A stretch of 37,706 bases of DNA, taken from Micromonospora sp. AMSO31t (GTDB lineage: Bacteria > Actinomycetota > Actinomycetes > Mycobacteriales > Micromonosporaceae). The stretch is taken from the NCBI RefSeq assembly GCF_008868175.1, contig NZ_WBKT01000048.1, positions 1 through 37,706 of the forward strand, in the 5' to 3' direction. Shown one piece after another: positions 26,048 through 33,335 of the stretch (positions are counted from its first letter, which is position 1; each line of letters opens with the position of its first letter). The translations under genes were made by a program, and so were the position numbers. The notes under the pieces were generated by a model. That model did no database searches. It had not been told where the DNA came from and was given only the letters and a program-made list of their open reading frames with translations.

Positions 26048-27046
26048 TCACGGCGCCGCCGGGCCGGGCGCCGGCGCGGTCGCCGCACCGGCCGCCAGCA
26101 GCCGCTCCGCCAGGGCGCGACAGCGCCCCCGCAGCTCCGGAGGGTCGAGCACCTCGAAGCCGTGGCGCAGCAGCAGCACGTGCATGAGCACGAAGTCGAG
26201 GCTGCCGGCGCCGCTGAGCACCTCGCAGCGCCCGCCGTCGCGCTCCCGCACCACGGCCGCCGACGCCGGGATCTGCGCGCGTACCGTGTCGGCCGGCGCG
26301 TGCACGAGGAAGCGCGCCCGGTGCGGGTAGGCCCGGCTCGCCACCCCCTCCTGCACGTGTGTCGCCGCGTCGGGCGCCGTACGCGGGCGGAAGCGCCAGG
26401 TCCGGGCGGACACGTCGGTCATCCGGTCGATCCGGAAGCTGCGCCAGTCGCCGCGGTCGAGGTCGTAGGCGAGGAGGTACCAGCGCCGGTCGGAGGCGAC
26501 CAGGCGGTAGGGCTCGACCCGCCGCCGTCGCACCTCGCTCCCGGACGGGTAGTCGAAGCCGGCCTCGACCTCGTCCCGGCAGGCTCTGGCCAGCGTCATG
26601 AGCGCCTCGGGGTCGGCCGGTGGGCGGCCCCCGCCGAAGGACTCCACCGAGCCGGCGAGCGCACGCACGTCGTGCCGCAGGCGGGTGGGCAGCACCCGGT
26701 CGAGCTTGGCCAGCGCCCGGAGTGCGGCGTCGGCCGCCCCGGCGACCGCGCCGCCGGCGCCGGCGAGCAGCGAGACGGCGGTGGCGATCGCCTCCTCGTC
26801 GTCGAGGAGCAGCGGCGGCAGGGCCCGCCCGGGGCCGAGCCGGTAGCCGCCGCCGACGCCCTGGCCGGCGTACACCGGATAGCCGAGCGTGCGCAGCCGC
26901 TCGACGTCCCGCCGGATCGTCCGCGACGTGACCCCGAGCCGGTCGGCGAGCTCGGGGCCGGTCCAGACCTGGCGCTGCTGGAGCAGCCCGAGCAGGGTGA
27001 GCACCCGCTCCGTCGTGCCCCGCTCGTCGCCGCCCGCCACGCCCAT
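26048..27046 (-). CDS. WYL-domain transcriptional regulator
   Basis: A 332-residue regulator. The start ATG 27046 (MGVAGGDERGTTERVL) lies 12 nt from the operator-like repeats. Residues about 12-65 form a DeoR-type winged helix (LLGLLQQRQVWTGPELADRLGVTSRTIRRDVERLRTLGYPV, then GGGYRLGPG). A central WYL domain reads RVEPYRLVASDRRWYLLAYDLDRGDWRSFRIDRM. A WCX-type extension lies at the C-terminus. WYL domains sense nucleic-acid or nucleotide ligands in the studied cases. It is divergent from a small VOC gene, its likely target, and convergent with the membrane hydrolase gene 24 bp away. Confidence 0.92.
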   Translation of the reverse strand: MGVAGGDERGTTERVLTLLGLLQQRQVWTGPELADRLGVTSRTIRRDVERLRTLGYPVYAGQGVGGGYRLGPGRALPPLLLDDEEAIATAVSLLAGAGGAVAGAADAALRALAKLDRVLPTRLRHDVRALAGSVESFGGGRPPADPEALMTLARACRDEVEAGFDYPSGSEVRRRRVEPYRLVASDRRWYLLAYDLDRGDWRSFRIDRMTDVSARTWRFRPRTAPDAATHVQEGVASRAYPHRARFLVHAPADTVRAQIPASAAVVRERDGGRCEVLSGAGSLDFVLMHVLLLRHGFEVLDPPELRGRCRALAERLLAAGAATAPAPGPAAP

Positions 27047-27057
27047 ACCGCCATCCT

Positions 27058-27085
27058 GTCCGAGATAGCGGACCGATCCTGTCCG
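27058..27085. promoter_or_regulatory. GTCCG/CGGAC half-sites between WYL regulator and VOC gene
   Basis: GTCCG (27058-27062), CGGAC (27069-27073) and GTCCG (27081-27085) are spaced about one helical turn apart. The first two form an inverted repeat with a 6-bp spacer. ATCCTGTCCG is also a 10-bp direct repeat (27053-27062, 27076-27085). The site lies between divergent starts, a natural operator for the WYL regulator. Confidence 0.5.
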
Positions 27086-27145
27086 CCAGGGGTGTCAGAG
27101 TAGGCGACATCGGCACCGGCCGACCGCGACGAACGGAGCAACCCG

Positions 27146-27607
27146 ATGAGCCGCCACTTCCAGGTCACCTTCGACGCCCACGACCCGCGGGCGCTGTCGT
27201 CCTTCTGGCGCGACGCGCTGGGCTACGTCCACCCCGGCCCGCCCGGAGTCGACCTGCCCGAGGGCGCCGACCCCCTCGCCGCGTGGGACGACTTCCTGGC
27301 CCGGGTCGGCGTGCCGGAGGAGCAGCGCAACACGCGGTCGGCAATCGAGGACCCGGACGGGCACGGGCCGCGGCTGTTCTTCCAGCAGGTGCCGGAGGAC
27401 AAGGTCGCCAAGAACCGCGTCCACCTCGACGTCCGTGCCGCTCCCGGGCTGCAGGGCGAGGAGCGGATGGCGGCGCTGGAGGCCGAGTGCGACCGGCTCG
27501 TCGCGCTGGGCGCGAAGCGGGTGCGCCGCTACGAGCCCGAACCCCCGCTGGGCGCCGGACACATCGTGCTGACCGACCCCGAGGGCAACGAGTTCTGCCT
27601 GGACTGA
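27146..27607 (+). CDS. Glyoxalase-like VOC protein
   Basis: A 153-residue single VOC domain of the actinobacterial glyoxalase-like type. ATG 27146 has GGAG 9 nt upstream. It opens FQVTFDAHDPRALSSFWRDALGY and has NRVHLDVRAAPG in the middle, with a His at the second-unit position. It ends VLTDPEGNEFCLD, with Glu at the usual metal-ligand position. It sits opposite the WYL regulator and is probably controlled by it; pairs of this kind suggest response to a small toxic or signalling metabolite. The convergent RibD-type reductase stop is 22 bp downstream. Confidence 0.9.
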   Translation: MSRHFQVTFDAHDPRALSSFWRDALGYVHPGPPGVDLPEGADPLAAWDDFLARVGVPEEQRNTRSAIEDPDGHGPRLFFQQVPEDKVAKNRVHLDVRAAPGLQGEERMAALEAECDRLVALGAKRVRRYEPEPPLGAGHIVLTDPEGNEFCLD

Positions 27608-27629
27608 CCGCCGCCCTCGGCCGGGTGCC

Positions 27630-28241
27630 CTAGGTGGCGAGGTTGCCGTAGGTCGGCCGTCCCGCGGCCTCGTACGTCAGTTGCAGCGTGCCGTTGGGAT
27701 GGCCGACCGACTCGGTGAGCCGGAACGCCGCCGGCATGGTGCCGTCGGCGAACAGCCGCTTGCCGGCGCCCAGCGTCAGCGGGTAGAGCCACAGGTGCAG
27801 CCGGTCCACGACGCGCAGGCGCAGCAACGACTGCACGAGGTCGAGGCTGCCGATCACGTGGAGCGCGTCGTGGCGGTCCGTCAGCTCGGCGACGTTCTCG
27901 GCGAGGTCGCCGCCGAGCAGCGTCGAGCCCTCCCAGCCCAGCGGCTCCTGCAGCGTGCGGCTCGCCACGTACTTGGGCACCCGGTTGAGCAGCCCGGTGA
28001 ACGGGATCTCCGCGGGCGCCGTCGGCCAGTAGCCGGCGAAGATGTCGTAGGTCCGGCGGCCCAGCAGCAGCGCGTCCATGCCCCTGGCCTGCGCGAACAT
28101 GGCCTCGCCGGTTTCGTGGTCCACCAGCGGCGCCTGCCACCCGCCGTGGGTGAAGCCGCCGGCGCGGTCCTCCTCCGGCTGCCCCGGCGCCTGCGCGACC
28201 CCGTCCAGCGTCACGAACTCCGTCACGACCAGCTTGCCCAT
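27630..28241 (-). CDS. Dihydrofolate-reductase-like (RibD C-terminal domain) protein
   Basis: A 203-residue protein. ATG 28241 (MGKLVVTEFVTLDGVAQ) has GGGGAG upstream. The opening VTEFVTLDGV, the LLLGRRTYDIF motif, VPKYVASRTL, then LHVIGSLDLVQSLLRLRVVDRLHLWLYP and LGAGKRLFADG are the standard RibD_C signatures with the NADPH-binding glycines. True substrates of stand-alone members are mostly unknown; a pteridine or flavin-like ring is likely. It follows the FMN reductase gene on the same strand, but a hairpin at 28313-28331 lies between them, so read-through may be partial. Confidence 0.92.
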   Translation of the reverse strand: MGKLVVTEFVTLDGVAQAPGQPEEDRAGGFTHGGWQAPLVDHETGEAMFAQARGMDALLLGRRTYDIFAGYWPTAPAEIPFTGLLNRVPKYVASRTLQEPLGWEGSTLLGGDLAENVAELTDRHDALHVIGSLDLVQSLLRLRVVDRLHLWLYPLTLGAGKRLFADGTMPAAFRLTESVGHPNGTLQLTYEAAGRPTYGNLAT

Positions 28242-28312
28242 GGGACGCTCTCCCCTTTCGCTCCGTGATCCGTCCCTCGGCAGACTCCGGCACCGGCCGG
28301 GACTCATCGGTC

Positions 28313-28331
28313 GGGCCGGTGGAACCGGTCC
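28313..28331 (-). terminator. Possible terminator after the FMN reductase gene
   Basis: GGGCCGGT (28313-28320) can pair with ACCGGTCC (28324-28331) around a 3-nt loop, with one G-U pair. It begins 5 bp after the FMN reductase stop on the minus strand. Confidence 0.45.
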
Positions 28332-28336
28332 GGCCG

Positions 28337-28927
28337 CTACGCGTGGGACTGCGGGGTGGCCATCGTCGTGCCCGACCGCAGGGTCGCCAGGGCGCCGCTC
28401 CAGGCCACCAACTGGTCGAGCATCATGTTCACCGCGCCGACCTGGTGCTCACTGGGCTTGAAGACGCTGAAGTTCTCGAAATCGGTGAAGAGGGAGAGCG
28501 CGACCTGGGCCCGCACGTCCGCCATCTGCAGCTCGGCGACCACCAGGCGGAGATGCTCCACGGCCCGGGTGCCGCCGACGCTGCCGTAGCTGACGAACCC
28601 GGCCGCCTTGTTGTTCCACTCGGCGTAGAGGAAGTCGATCGCGTTCTTCAGGGCGCCGGAGGTGGAGTGGTTGTACTCCGGCGTGACGAAGACGTAGCCG
28701 TCGTACGAGGCGATCTTCTCGGCCCACCGCAGGGTGTGCGGCTGGGTGTACTGGCCGAGCGACGGGGGCGCCATCTCGTCGAGGTGGGGCAGGTTGAAGT
28801 CCTTGATGTCGACGAGCTCGTAGTGGGCGTCGTCGCGCTGGGCGGCGATCTCGTGGACCCACCGGGCCACGGTCTCCCCGTTCCGCCCGGGACGCGTGCT
28901 GCCGATGATGATGCCGATCCTGGTCAT
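28337..28927 (-). CDS. NAD(P)H-dependent FMN reductase
   Basis: A 196-residue flavodoxin-fold reductase of normal family length. ATG 28927 has GGAAGGAA upstream. The FMN-phosphate loop IIIGSTRPGRNGE, then VDIKDFNLPHLDE, the PEYNHSTSGALKNAIDFL motif and YGSVGGTRAVEHLR are all canonical. It would reduce FMN, quinones or azo compounds using NAD(P)H. Substrate choice is not readable. It stands upstream of the RibD-like reductase and downstream of the SRPBCC-ArsR-SRPBCC operon, all on the minus strand, with a 130-bp gap to the latter that may hold its own promoter (none convincing). Confidence 0.93.
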   Translation of the reverse strand: MTRIGIIIGSTRPGRNGETVARWVHEIAAQRDDAHYELVDIKDFNLPHLDEMAPPSLGQYTQPHTLRWAEKIASYDGYVFVTPEYNHSTSGALKNAIDFLYAEWNNKAAGFVSYGSVGGTRAVEHLRLVVAELQMADVRAQVALSLFTDFENFSVFKPSEHQVGAVNMMLDQLVAWSGALATLRSGTTMATPQSHA

Positions 28928-29057
28928 GGCCGTTCCTTCCGTCCGTCCGCCCGGCGACAGCGGGCGCGGCGGGCGTGTACCCGGTTGGCCTGGTTTCGAA
29001 CGGCGTCACCGACGGCACGGTCGCCCCTGGTCGGTCACGGGGAGGCCGCCACCCGCC

Positions 29058-29501
29058 TCAGTGCCAGTCGCTGATCTGCGTGTCCCGCGGCGACGGAGCG
29101 CCCGCACCGGTCTCCACCAGCGACTTCAGGCTCATCAGGTACGAGCCCCACTTGGTGCTGCAGTGGTGCATGAACTCCACGGGCTCCCGCCAGCCCCGGT
29201 GCGCGAACAGCACGATCGTGTAGTCGCCGTCCTGGCGGAGGTCCCAGTCGACCGTGGTCCCGATCCACTCCTCGGGACCGTCGACCACCCGCCAGGCCAC
29301 GCGCTCGGCGGGCCGTAGCTCGACGACCTCCATGTCGAAGCCGCCGGGCAGGAACCGGAACTCCAGGACGCCGCCGACCTCGCCACTGCCCTTCGTGTCG
29401 TCGGTCCACCAGCCGGCGAGGCCCTCCACGGTCGTCAGCGCGTCGTACACCTTGTCCGGGGTCGGGGTCTTGACCCCCACCCGGTGCAGAATGTCCACCA
29501 T
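29058..29501 (-). CDS. SRPBCC (AHSA1-like) protein, third gene of the ArsR operon
   Basis: A 147-residue START/Bet v1-fold protein. ATG 29501 (MVDILHRVGVKTPTP) has AAGGGAG upstream. LTTVEGLAGWWTDDTKG, then GGVLEFRFLPGGFDMEV, the WRVVDGPEEWIGTTVDWDL pair of strands and the helical HHCSTKWGSYLMSLKSLVETG are typical of AHSA1-like proteins, which bind hydrophobic ligands. It is the last of three genes (SRPBCC, ArsR, SRPBCC) and follows the ArsR stop by 21 bp. The ligand is unknown. Confidence 0.88.
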   Translation of the reverse strand: MVDILHRVGVKTPTPDKVYDALTTVEGLAGWWTDDTKGSGEVGGVLEFRFLPGGFDMEVVELRPAERVAWRVVDGPEEWIGTTVDWDLRQDGDYTIVLFAHRGWREPVEFMHHCSTKWGSYLMSLKSLVETGAGAPSPRDTQISDWH

Positions 29502-29522
29502 CTCGACTCCCTTTTCCTCTTG

Positions 29523-29873
29523 TCAGTCCGTCCGGGTGCGCTGGATCGTCTCGGCGATCCGCTTGATCCGCCGCAGCCGGGCGTCCCACGCCGACCCCAC
29601 CGACGACAGCTGGGCCACCGCGCGGGCGAGCTGCGCGTCGTCCACCCGGTAGCGCTTCTCGCGGCCGGCCGGCGTCCCTCGGACCAGGCCGACCCGGTCC
29701 AGGACGCCGAGGTGCTTGGCCACCGCCTGCCGGGTGACCGGCATCTGCTGGCTGAGCGTGGTCGCGGTGCCGTCACCCTCGACGAGCAGCAGGTCGAGCA
29801 TCCGGCGCCGGGTCGGGTCGCCGATGGCGGACCAGAGCTCGTCGTCGACCTGTTCCAGGACCCCGGTGCTCAT
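29523..29873 (-). CDS. ArsR-family winged-helix repressor
   Basis: A 116-residue regulator. ATG 29873 overlaps the preceding SRPBCC stop as ATGA. DDELWSAIGDPTRRRMLDLLLVEG is the family's opening helix. QQMPVTRQAVAKHLGVLDRVGLV is the recognition helix region and GREKRYRVD is the wing. There are no Cys metal-binding pairs, so it is not a classical metal sensor; this type is usually linked to AHSA1-like partners, which may supply the signal. The palindromes at 30343-30357 and 30388-30402 are its likely operators. Confidence 0.93.
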   Translation of the reverse strand: MSTGVLEQVDDELWSAIGDPTRRRMLDLLLVEGDGTATTLSQQMPVTRQAVAKHLGVLDRVGLVRGTPAGREKRYRVDDAQLARAVAQLSSVGSAWDARLRRIKRIAETIQRTRTD

Positions 29874-30331
29874 GCCCGCACCCGCAGCGTCGCGGCGTAC
29901 GGCGCCAGCCGCGGCAGGAAGAAGTCCCAGCCCGTGACGTGCTCCCGGTACTGCTGCTCCAGCACGGCCAGCTCCCAGCCCAGCTCGCGGAAGCCGGTCT
30001 CGGTCATCCTGAGCAGCGTCCCGCGGCCCGACGGGGTCAGGTCGAAGGTGACCAGCAGCGAGTTGCCCTCCGCCGCCATCTCGCCGGCCGGGTGCGTCCA
30101 CCGGAACGAGAACGTCCGCGGCGGTCGCGCGTCGACGACGGTGAACGGCACGGCCGTCCCGCCGGCGTCGCGGTCGCCGAAGACGATCTCTCCCGTCGAC
30201 CCGGGTGTCGGGTCGTACCGGGCGTCGTCCGGCCACCACTGGCTGAGGTGGTCGGGGCTGCTCACCACCTCGAAGACGATCTCGGGCGACGCCTCGACGT
30301 AGATCTCGCGCTCGATGGTCCCGAACTCCAT
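29870..30331 (-). CDS. SRPBCC (AHSA1-like) protein, first gene of the ArsR operon
   Basis: A 153-residue START-fold protein. ATG 30331 (MEFGTIEREIYVEASPE) is chosen over upstream codons because GGAGGG lies just upstream and the promoter occupies the region beyond. VFEVVSSPDHLSQWWPDDARYDP, then FTVVDARPPRTFSFRWTHP, LLVTFDLTPSGRGTLLRMTE and a long C-terminal helix (LEQQYREHVTGWDFFL) are the family pattern. It heads an operon with an ArsR repressor and a second SRPBCC protein, and is likely repressed by ArsR at the two operators that flank the promoter. Confidence 0.9.
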   Translation of the reverse strand: MEFGTIEREIYVEASPEIVFEVVSSPDHLSQWWPDDARYDPTPGSTGEIVFGDRDAGGTAVPFTVVDARPPRTFSFRWTHPAGEMAAEGNSLLVTFDLTPSGRGTLLRMTETGFRELGWELAVLEQQYREHVTGWDFFLPRLAPYAATLRVRA

Positions 30332-30342
30332 GACACCCTCCT

Positions 30343-30403
30343 GCAACGTTTGGTTGCGCATGACGCTACCCGGAAGGCCGGCCTTACGCAACCACTGGTT
30401 GCG
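30343..30403 (-). promoter_or_regulatory. SRPBCC-ArsR promoter with two palindromic operators
   Basis: The -35 TTGCGT (30386-30391), a 17-bp spacer containing the palindrome AAGGCCGGCCTT, and the -10 TAGCGT (30363-30368) predict a start near 30359. GCAAC-N5-GTTGC occurs twice: at 30343-30357 downstream of the start, and at 30388-30402 over the -35, where the flanks extend it to CGCAACC-ACT-GGTTGCG. Centres are 45 bp apart. The likely binder is the ArsR protein of the operon. Confidence 0.75.
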
Positions 30404-30411
30404 CTTCGAGG

Positions 30412-33204
30412 TCAGCGAGCGGCCATGGGGGCCAGGCCGAGGCGGGCGAGCGCGGCCGCGCCCCGGGCGGCGTGGTCACCGCCGGCGAGCACCAGGGTCC
30501 GGGCCGACTGGTAGCGGCAACCGCTCGCGTCGAACGCGGCGGCCGTGGCGAGCAGCCGTTCCCGGTCGTCGTCGAACAGCGCGGCGGCCCGCTCCACGAG
30601 GGCCGCGGCGACCGGGTTGCCGGCCACGACCGTCCGCGCCTCGGCCAGCCGCTCGCCGGCGTCGGGGTTCCCGGCGAGCACGCTCGCCTCGGCACGCAGC
30701 GCCACGTACCAGTGCAGCCAGATCCAGGTGACCCACTTCCAGACGTCGCCGGGCTCGGGGACCAGCCGTTCCCACGCCTCCCCGGCCCGCCCCTGATGGA
30801 GCAGGAGCATGGCGTCGAAGACCGCGCCGTAGCCGTAGACGTGCTCCGGCGGGGTGCCCAGCCGTCGCAGGACCGCGTCCCACTCGCGCCGGGCGTCGTG
30901 GTCGTCGCGCAGGCCGTGGATCATCGCCACACCGGCCACGGCCGGGCCGAGGACCGACCGGGCGGGGCTGCCGGCCCGCTGCCACGCCTCCAGGAACCGG
31001 GCGCTGCCGGTCAGGACCTCGTCGACGTTGCCGGCGAACGCGTCGGCCACCAGCAGCCAGCTCGTGGCACGGTGGCCGACCTCGGCGAGCAACGGATGAT
31101 CCGCGAGCTGCCGGGCCCACCGGCGGGCGCCCGGCAGGTCCCCGGCGCCGAGGCCGGCCTCGGTGGCCATGCCGAGCGCGTCGATCAGCTCGTGGGTGCC
31201 GGCCGGGGTGCCCGGCGCGGACGAGAGCAACGTGATCCGGCGCCGCGCCGTGGCCGCGGCGGCGAACGCGTCACCAGCCCAGCTCCGCGCGCCGGTGAGC
31301 GCGTCCAGCGCGGCGGACTCGGCGAGCGGGTCGCCCGTGCGGTGCGCCAGCTCCACCGCCCGCTCGGCGCGGGCGACGGTCTCCGGCACGGCGTTCTCGG
31401 GTGGCCCCTGCGCGGCGCCGAACGCGTCGGTGAGCACCCCGGCCTCGGCCAGCGCCAGCGCGGCCCGGGCGGCCGGGTCGGCGCCGGCCAGCTCCCGCGC
31501 CTCGTCGATGAGCGCGACCGCCTCCGCCTCCGGCGTGAGTCGGGCGAACTTGCTCCAGAACCGGTACGCGTTGGTGGCGGCGGTCGCCAGGTCGGCGGCG
31601 GCGCCGGCGGTGTCCCCCGACCGGCGGGCGGCGTCCGCGGCAGCGCGGTGGAAGCGGTACATGTCGTCCCCGCGCATCCGGCAGCCGGCCACGGCCGCGG
31701 CCTCCCGCAGCATCGACGCGGTGTCCGCCGGGTCGTCCGCCAACGCCGCGGCCTGCTCGAAGCGCAGCTGGGACTCGCCGACCAGGTTGCGGGTGAAGGT
31801 CAGCTCCGCCAGGTGCCGGGCGAGGCGGTACGCGTCGGCGCGCTGCCCGGGCCGGTCGGCCGCCCACGCCAGGGCGGCACGGAGATCGTCCGCCACCGCG
31901 TCGAAGCGCGCCCGCCAGTCCGCGCGGATGACCGCCAGCCCGGCGGCCTCGGCCAGGCACCAGCGCAGGTGCCGGGTGCGCGCGTCGTCCAGCTCGCCGG
32001 CCTCGGCCAGCCGCTCCGTCCCGTACTGGCGGATGGTCTCCAGCGCCCGGTACTCGGTGCCGTCGAGGGACGCCGTCACCACGAGCAGGCTCTGCTCGGC
32101 GAGCCGGGCCAGCCCGTCGGCGACCACGCCCGCCCCGGACCCGGCGACCTCCGCCGCCGCGGCGACGGTGAACGGCGCCACGAACACCGACACCCGGCGC
32201 AGCAGCGCCCGGTCGGCCGGCTCCAGCAGGGCGTGGCTCCAGTCCAGCGCCGCCCGCACCGAGCGGTGCCGGTCGTCGGCGCGGGAGCCGCCGGCGAGCA
32301 TCCGGAGCTGGTCGGACAGGCCGGCCGTGAGCCCGTCGAGCCCGAGCGTGGACCAGCGGGCGGCGGCCAGCTCGATGGCCAGCGCCACCCCGTCGAGCCG
32401 CGCGCAGACCGAGGCGACGTGGTCGCGCAGGGCGGGATCCGGCGGCCGGCCGACCGCCGCCGCCCGCTCCACGAACAGCGCGACGGCGTCCGACTCGCCG
32501 TCACCGGCCAGGGACAGCGGCGGCACCGGGTACACCCGCTCGAACGGCACCATGAGCCGGGCCCGGCTGGTCGCCAGCACCGTCACCCGGGGGCAGGCCG
32601 CGAGCAGCCGCTCGACGAACGGCGCCACCCCGTCCCGTACCTGCTCGCAGTTGTCCAGCACCAGCAGGGCGTGCCGGTCGGCCAGAGCGGCGACCACCGA
32701 CTCGTCGAGGGCGGTGCCGGGCTGCTCGCCGAGGCCGAGCGCGGCGGCGACCGCGGCCGCCACCACGGAGGCGCCCGGGTCGGTGACCGGGACCAGGTCG
32801 ACGAACCAGACCCCGTCGGCGTACTCGCCGGCCGCCTCGGCGGCCAGCGTCAACGCGAGCCGGGTCTTGCCCACGCCGCCGGGGCCGACCGCGGTCACCT
32901 GCCGGTGGGTCCTGACGAGCCCGGCCAGCTCGGCCCGCTCGCGGGCCCGGCCGACGAACGAGGTCAGCGGCGCCGGCAGGACCGGCGCCGGGTGGGAGCG
33001 GCCGGCGCGACCCAGCTCGGACGCGCGCTGGGCGAGCGCCCGCCGGTCCGGCAGCGCCAGCTTGCGCAGCAGGGAGGAGACGTGACTCTCCACGGTGCGC
33101 ACCGAGATGAACAGCCGTGCCCCGATCTCGGCGTTGCTGAGGTGCTCCCCCAGCAGCGCCAGCACCTCGGCCTCCCGGGCCGAGACCTCCCCCGTCGCCG
33201 TCAC
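30412..33204 (-). CDS. LuxR-type HTH regulator with STAND ATPase and TPR-like domain
   Basis: A 930-residue regulator with an unusual order. Residues about 8-62 are a LuxR/GerE DNA-binding domain at the N-terminus (SAREAEVLALLGEHLSNAEIG, VRTVESHVSSLLRKL). Next is an AfsR/NB-ARC-like ATPase with Walker A GPGGVGKT at 107-114, Walker B LLVLDNCEQ, and VLATSRARL. Then come winged-helix and TPR-like helical repeats to the C-terminus. Such proteins are ligand-gated activators. GTG 33204 is the start used (GTG 33222 is also in frame); no clear Shine-Dalgarno sequence settles it. It is divergent from an MFS exporter, its probable target, across 131 bp. Confidence 0.88.
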   Translation of the reverse strand: MTATGEVSAREAEVLALLGEHLSNAEIGARLFISVRTVESHVSSLLRKLALPDRRALAQRASELGRAGRSHPAPVLPAPLTSFVGRARERAELAGLVRTHRQVTAVGPGGVGKTRLALTLAAEAAGEYADGVWFVDLVPVTDPGASVVAAAVAAALGLGEQPGTALDESVVAALADRHALLVLDNCEQVRDGVAPFVERLLAACPRVTVLATSRARLMVPFERVYPVPPLSLAGDGESDAVALFVERAAAVGRPPDPALRDHVASVCARLDGVALAIELAAARWSTLGLDGLTAGLSDQLRMLAGGSRADDRHRSVRAALDWSHALLEPADRALLRRVSVFVAPFTVAAAAEVAGSGAGVVADGLARLAEQSLLVVTASLDGTEYRALETIRQYGTERLAEAGELDDARTRHLRWCLAEAAGLAVIRADWRARFDAVADDLRAALAWAADRPGQRADAYRLARHLAELTFTRNLVGESQLRFEQAAALADDPADTASMLREAAAVAGCRMRGDDMYRFHRAAADAARRSGDTAGAAADLATAATNAYRFWSKFARLTPEAEAVALIDEARELAGADPAARAALALAEAGVLTDAFGAAQGPPENAVPETVARAERAVELAHRTGDPLAESAALDALTGARSWAGDAFAAAATARRRITLLSSAPGTPAGTHELIDALGMATEAGLGAGDLPGARRWARQLADHPLLAEVGHRATSWLLVADAFAGNVDEVLTGSARFLEAWQRAGSPARSVLGPAVAGVAMIHGLRDDHDARREWDAVLRRLGTPPEHVYGYGAVFDAMLLLHQGRAGEAWERLVPEPGDVWKWVTWIWLHWYVALRAEASVLAGNPDAGERLAEARTVVAGNPVAAALVERAAALFDDDRERLLATAAAFDASGCRYQSARTLVLAGGDHAARGAAALARLGLAPMAAR

Positions 33205-33265
33205 GGCCCCATTCTGACCCACCCCCGTGCCGTCGATCCGTGGTGGTTTCCGTGGTCGGCACCGA

Positions 33266-33279
33266 TGCCGGTCCCGGCA
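33266..33279. promoter_or_regulatory. Inverted repeat between LuxR/STAND regulator and MFS gene
   Basis: TGCCGG-TC-CCGGCA is a perfect 6-bp inverted repeat with a 2-bp centre, in the middle of the divergent intergenic region. CGGCACCG also recurs nearby. A regulator site for the two genes is plausible; no clear promoter was found. Confidence 0.35.
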
Positions 33280-33335
33280 CCGGCGGGCGAGGCTGAGGCG
33301 CGGACAGAACGGTGACGGGGAACGGAGCAGCGCAG

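Noticed and set aside
30472..33315. A 947-codon plus-strand open frame opposite the LuxR/STAND gene
   Set aside because: Its composition is dominated by Gly, Arg and Gln with no domain; the opposite strand has clear HTH and Walker motifs.
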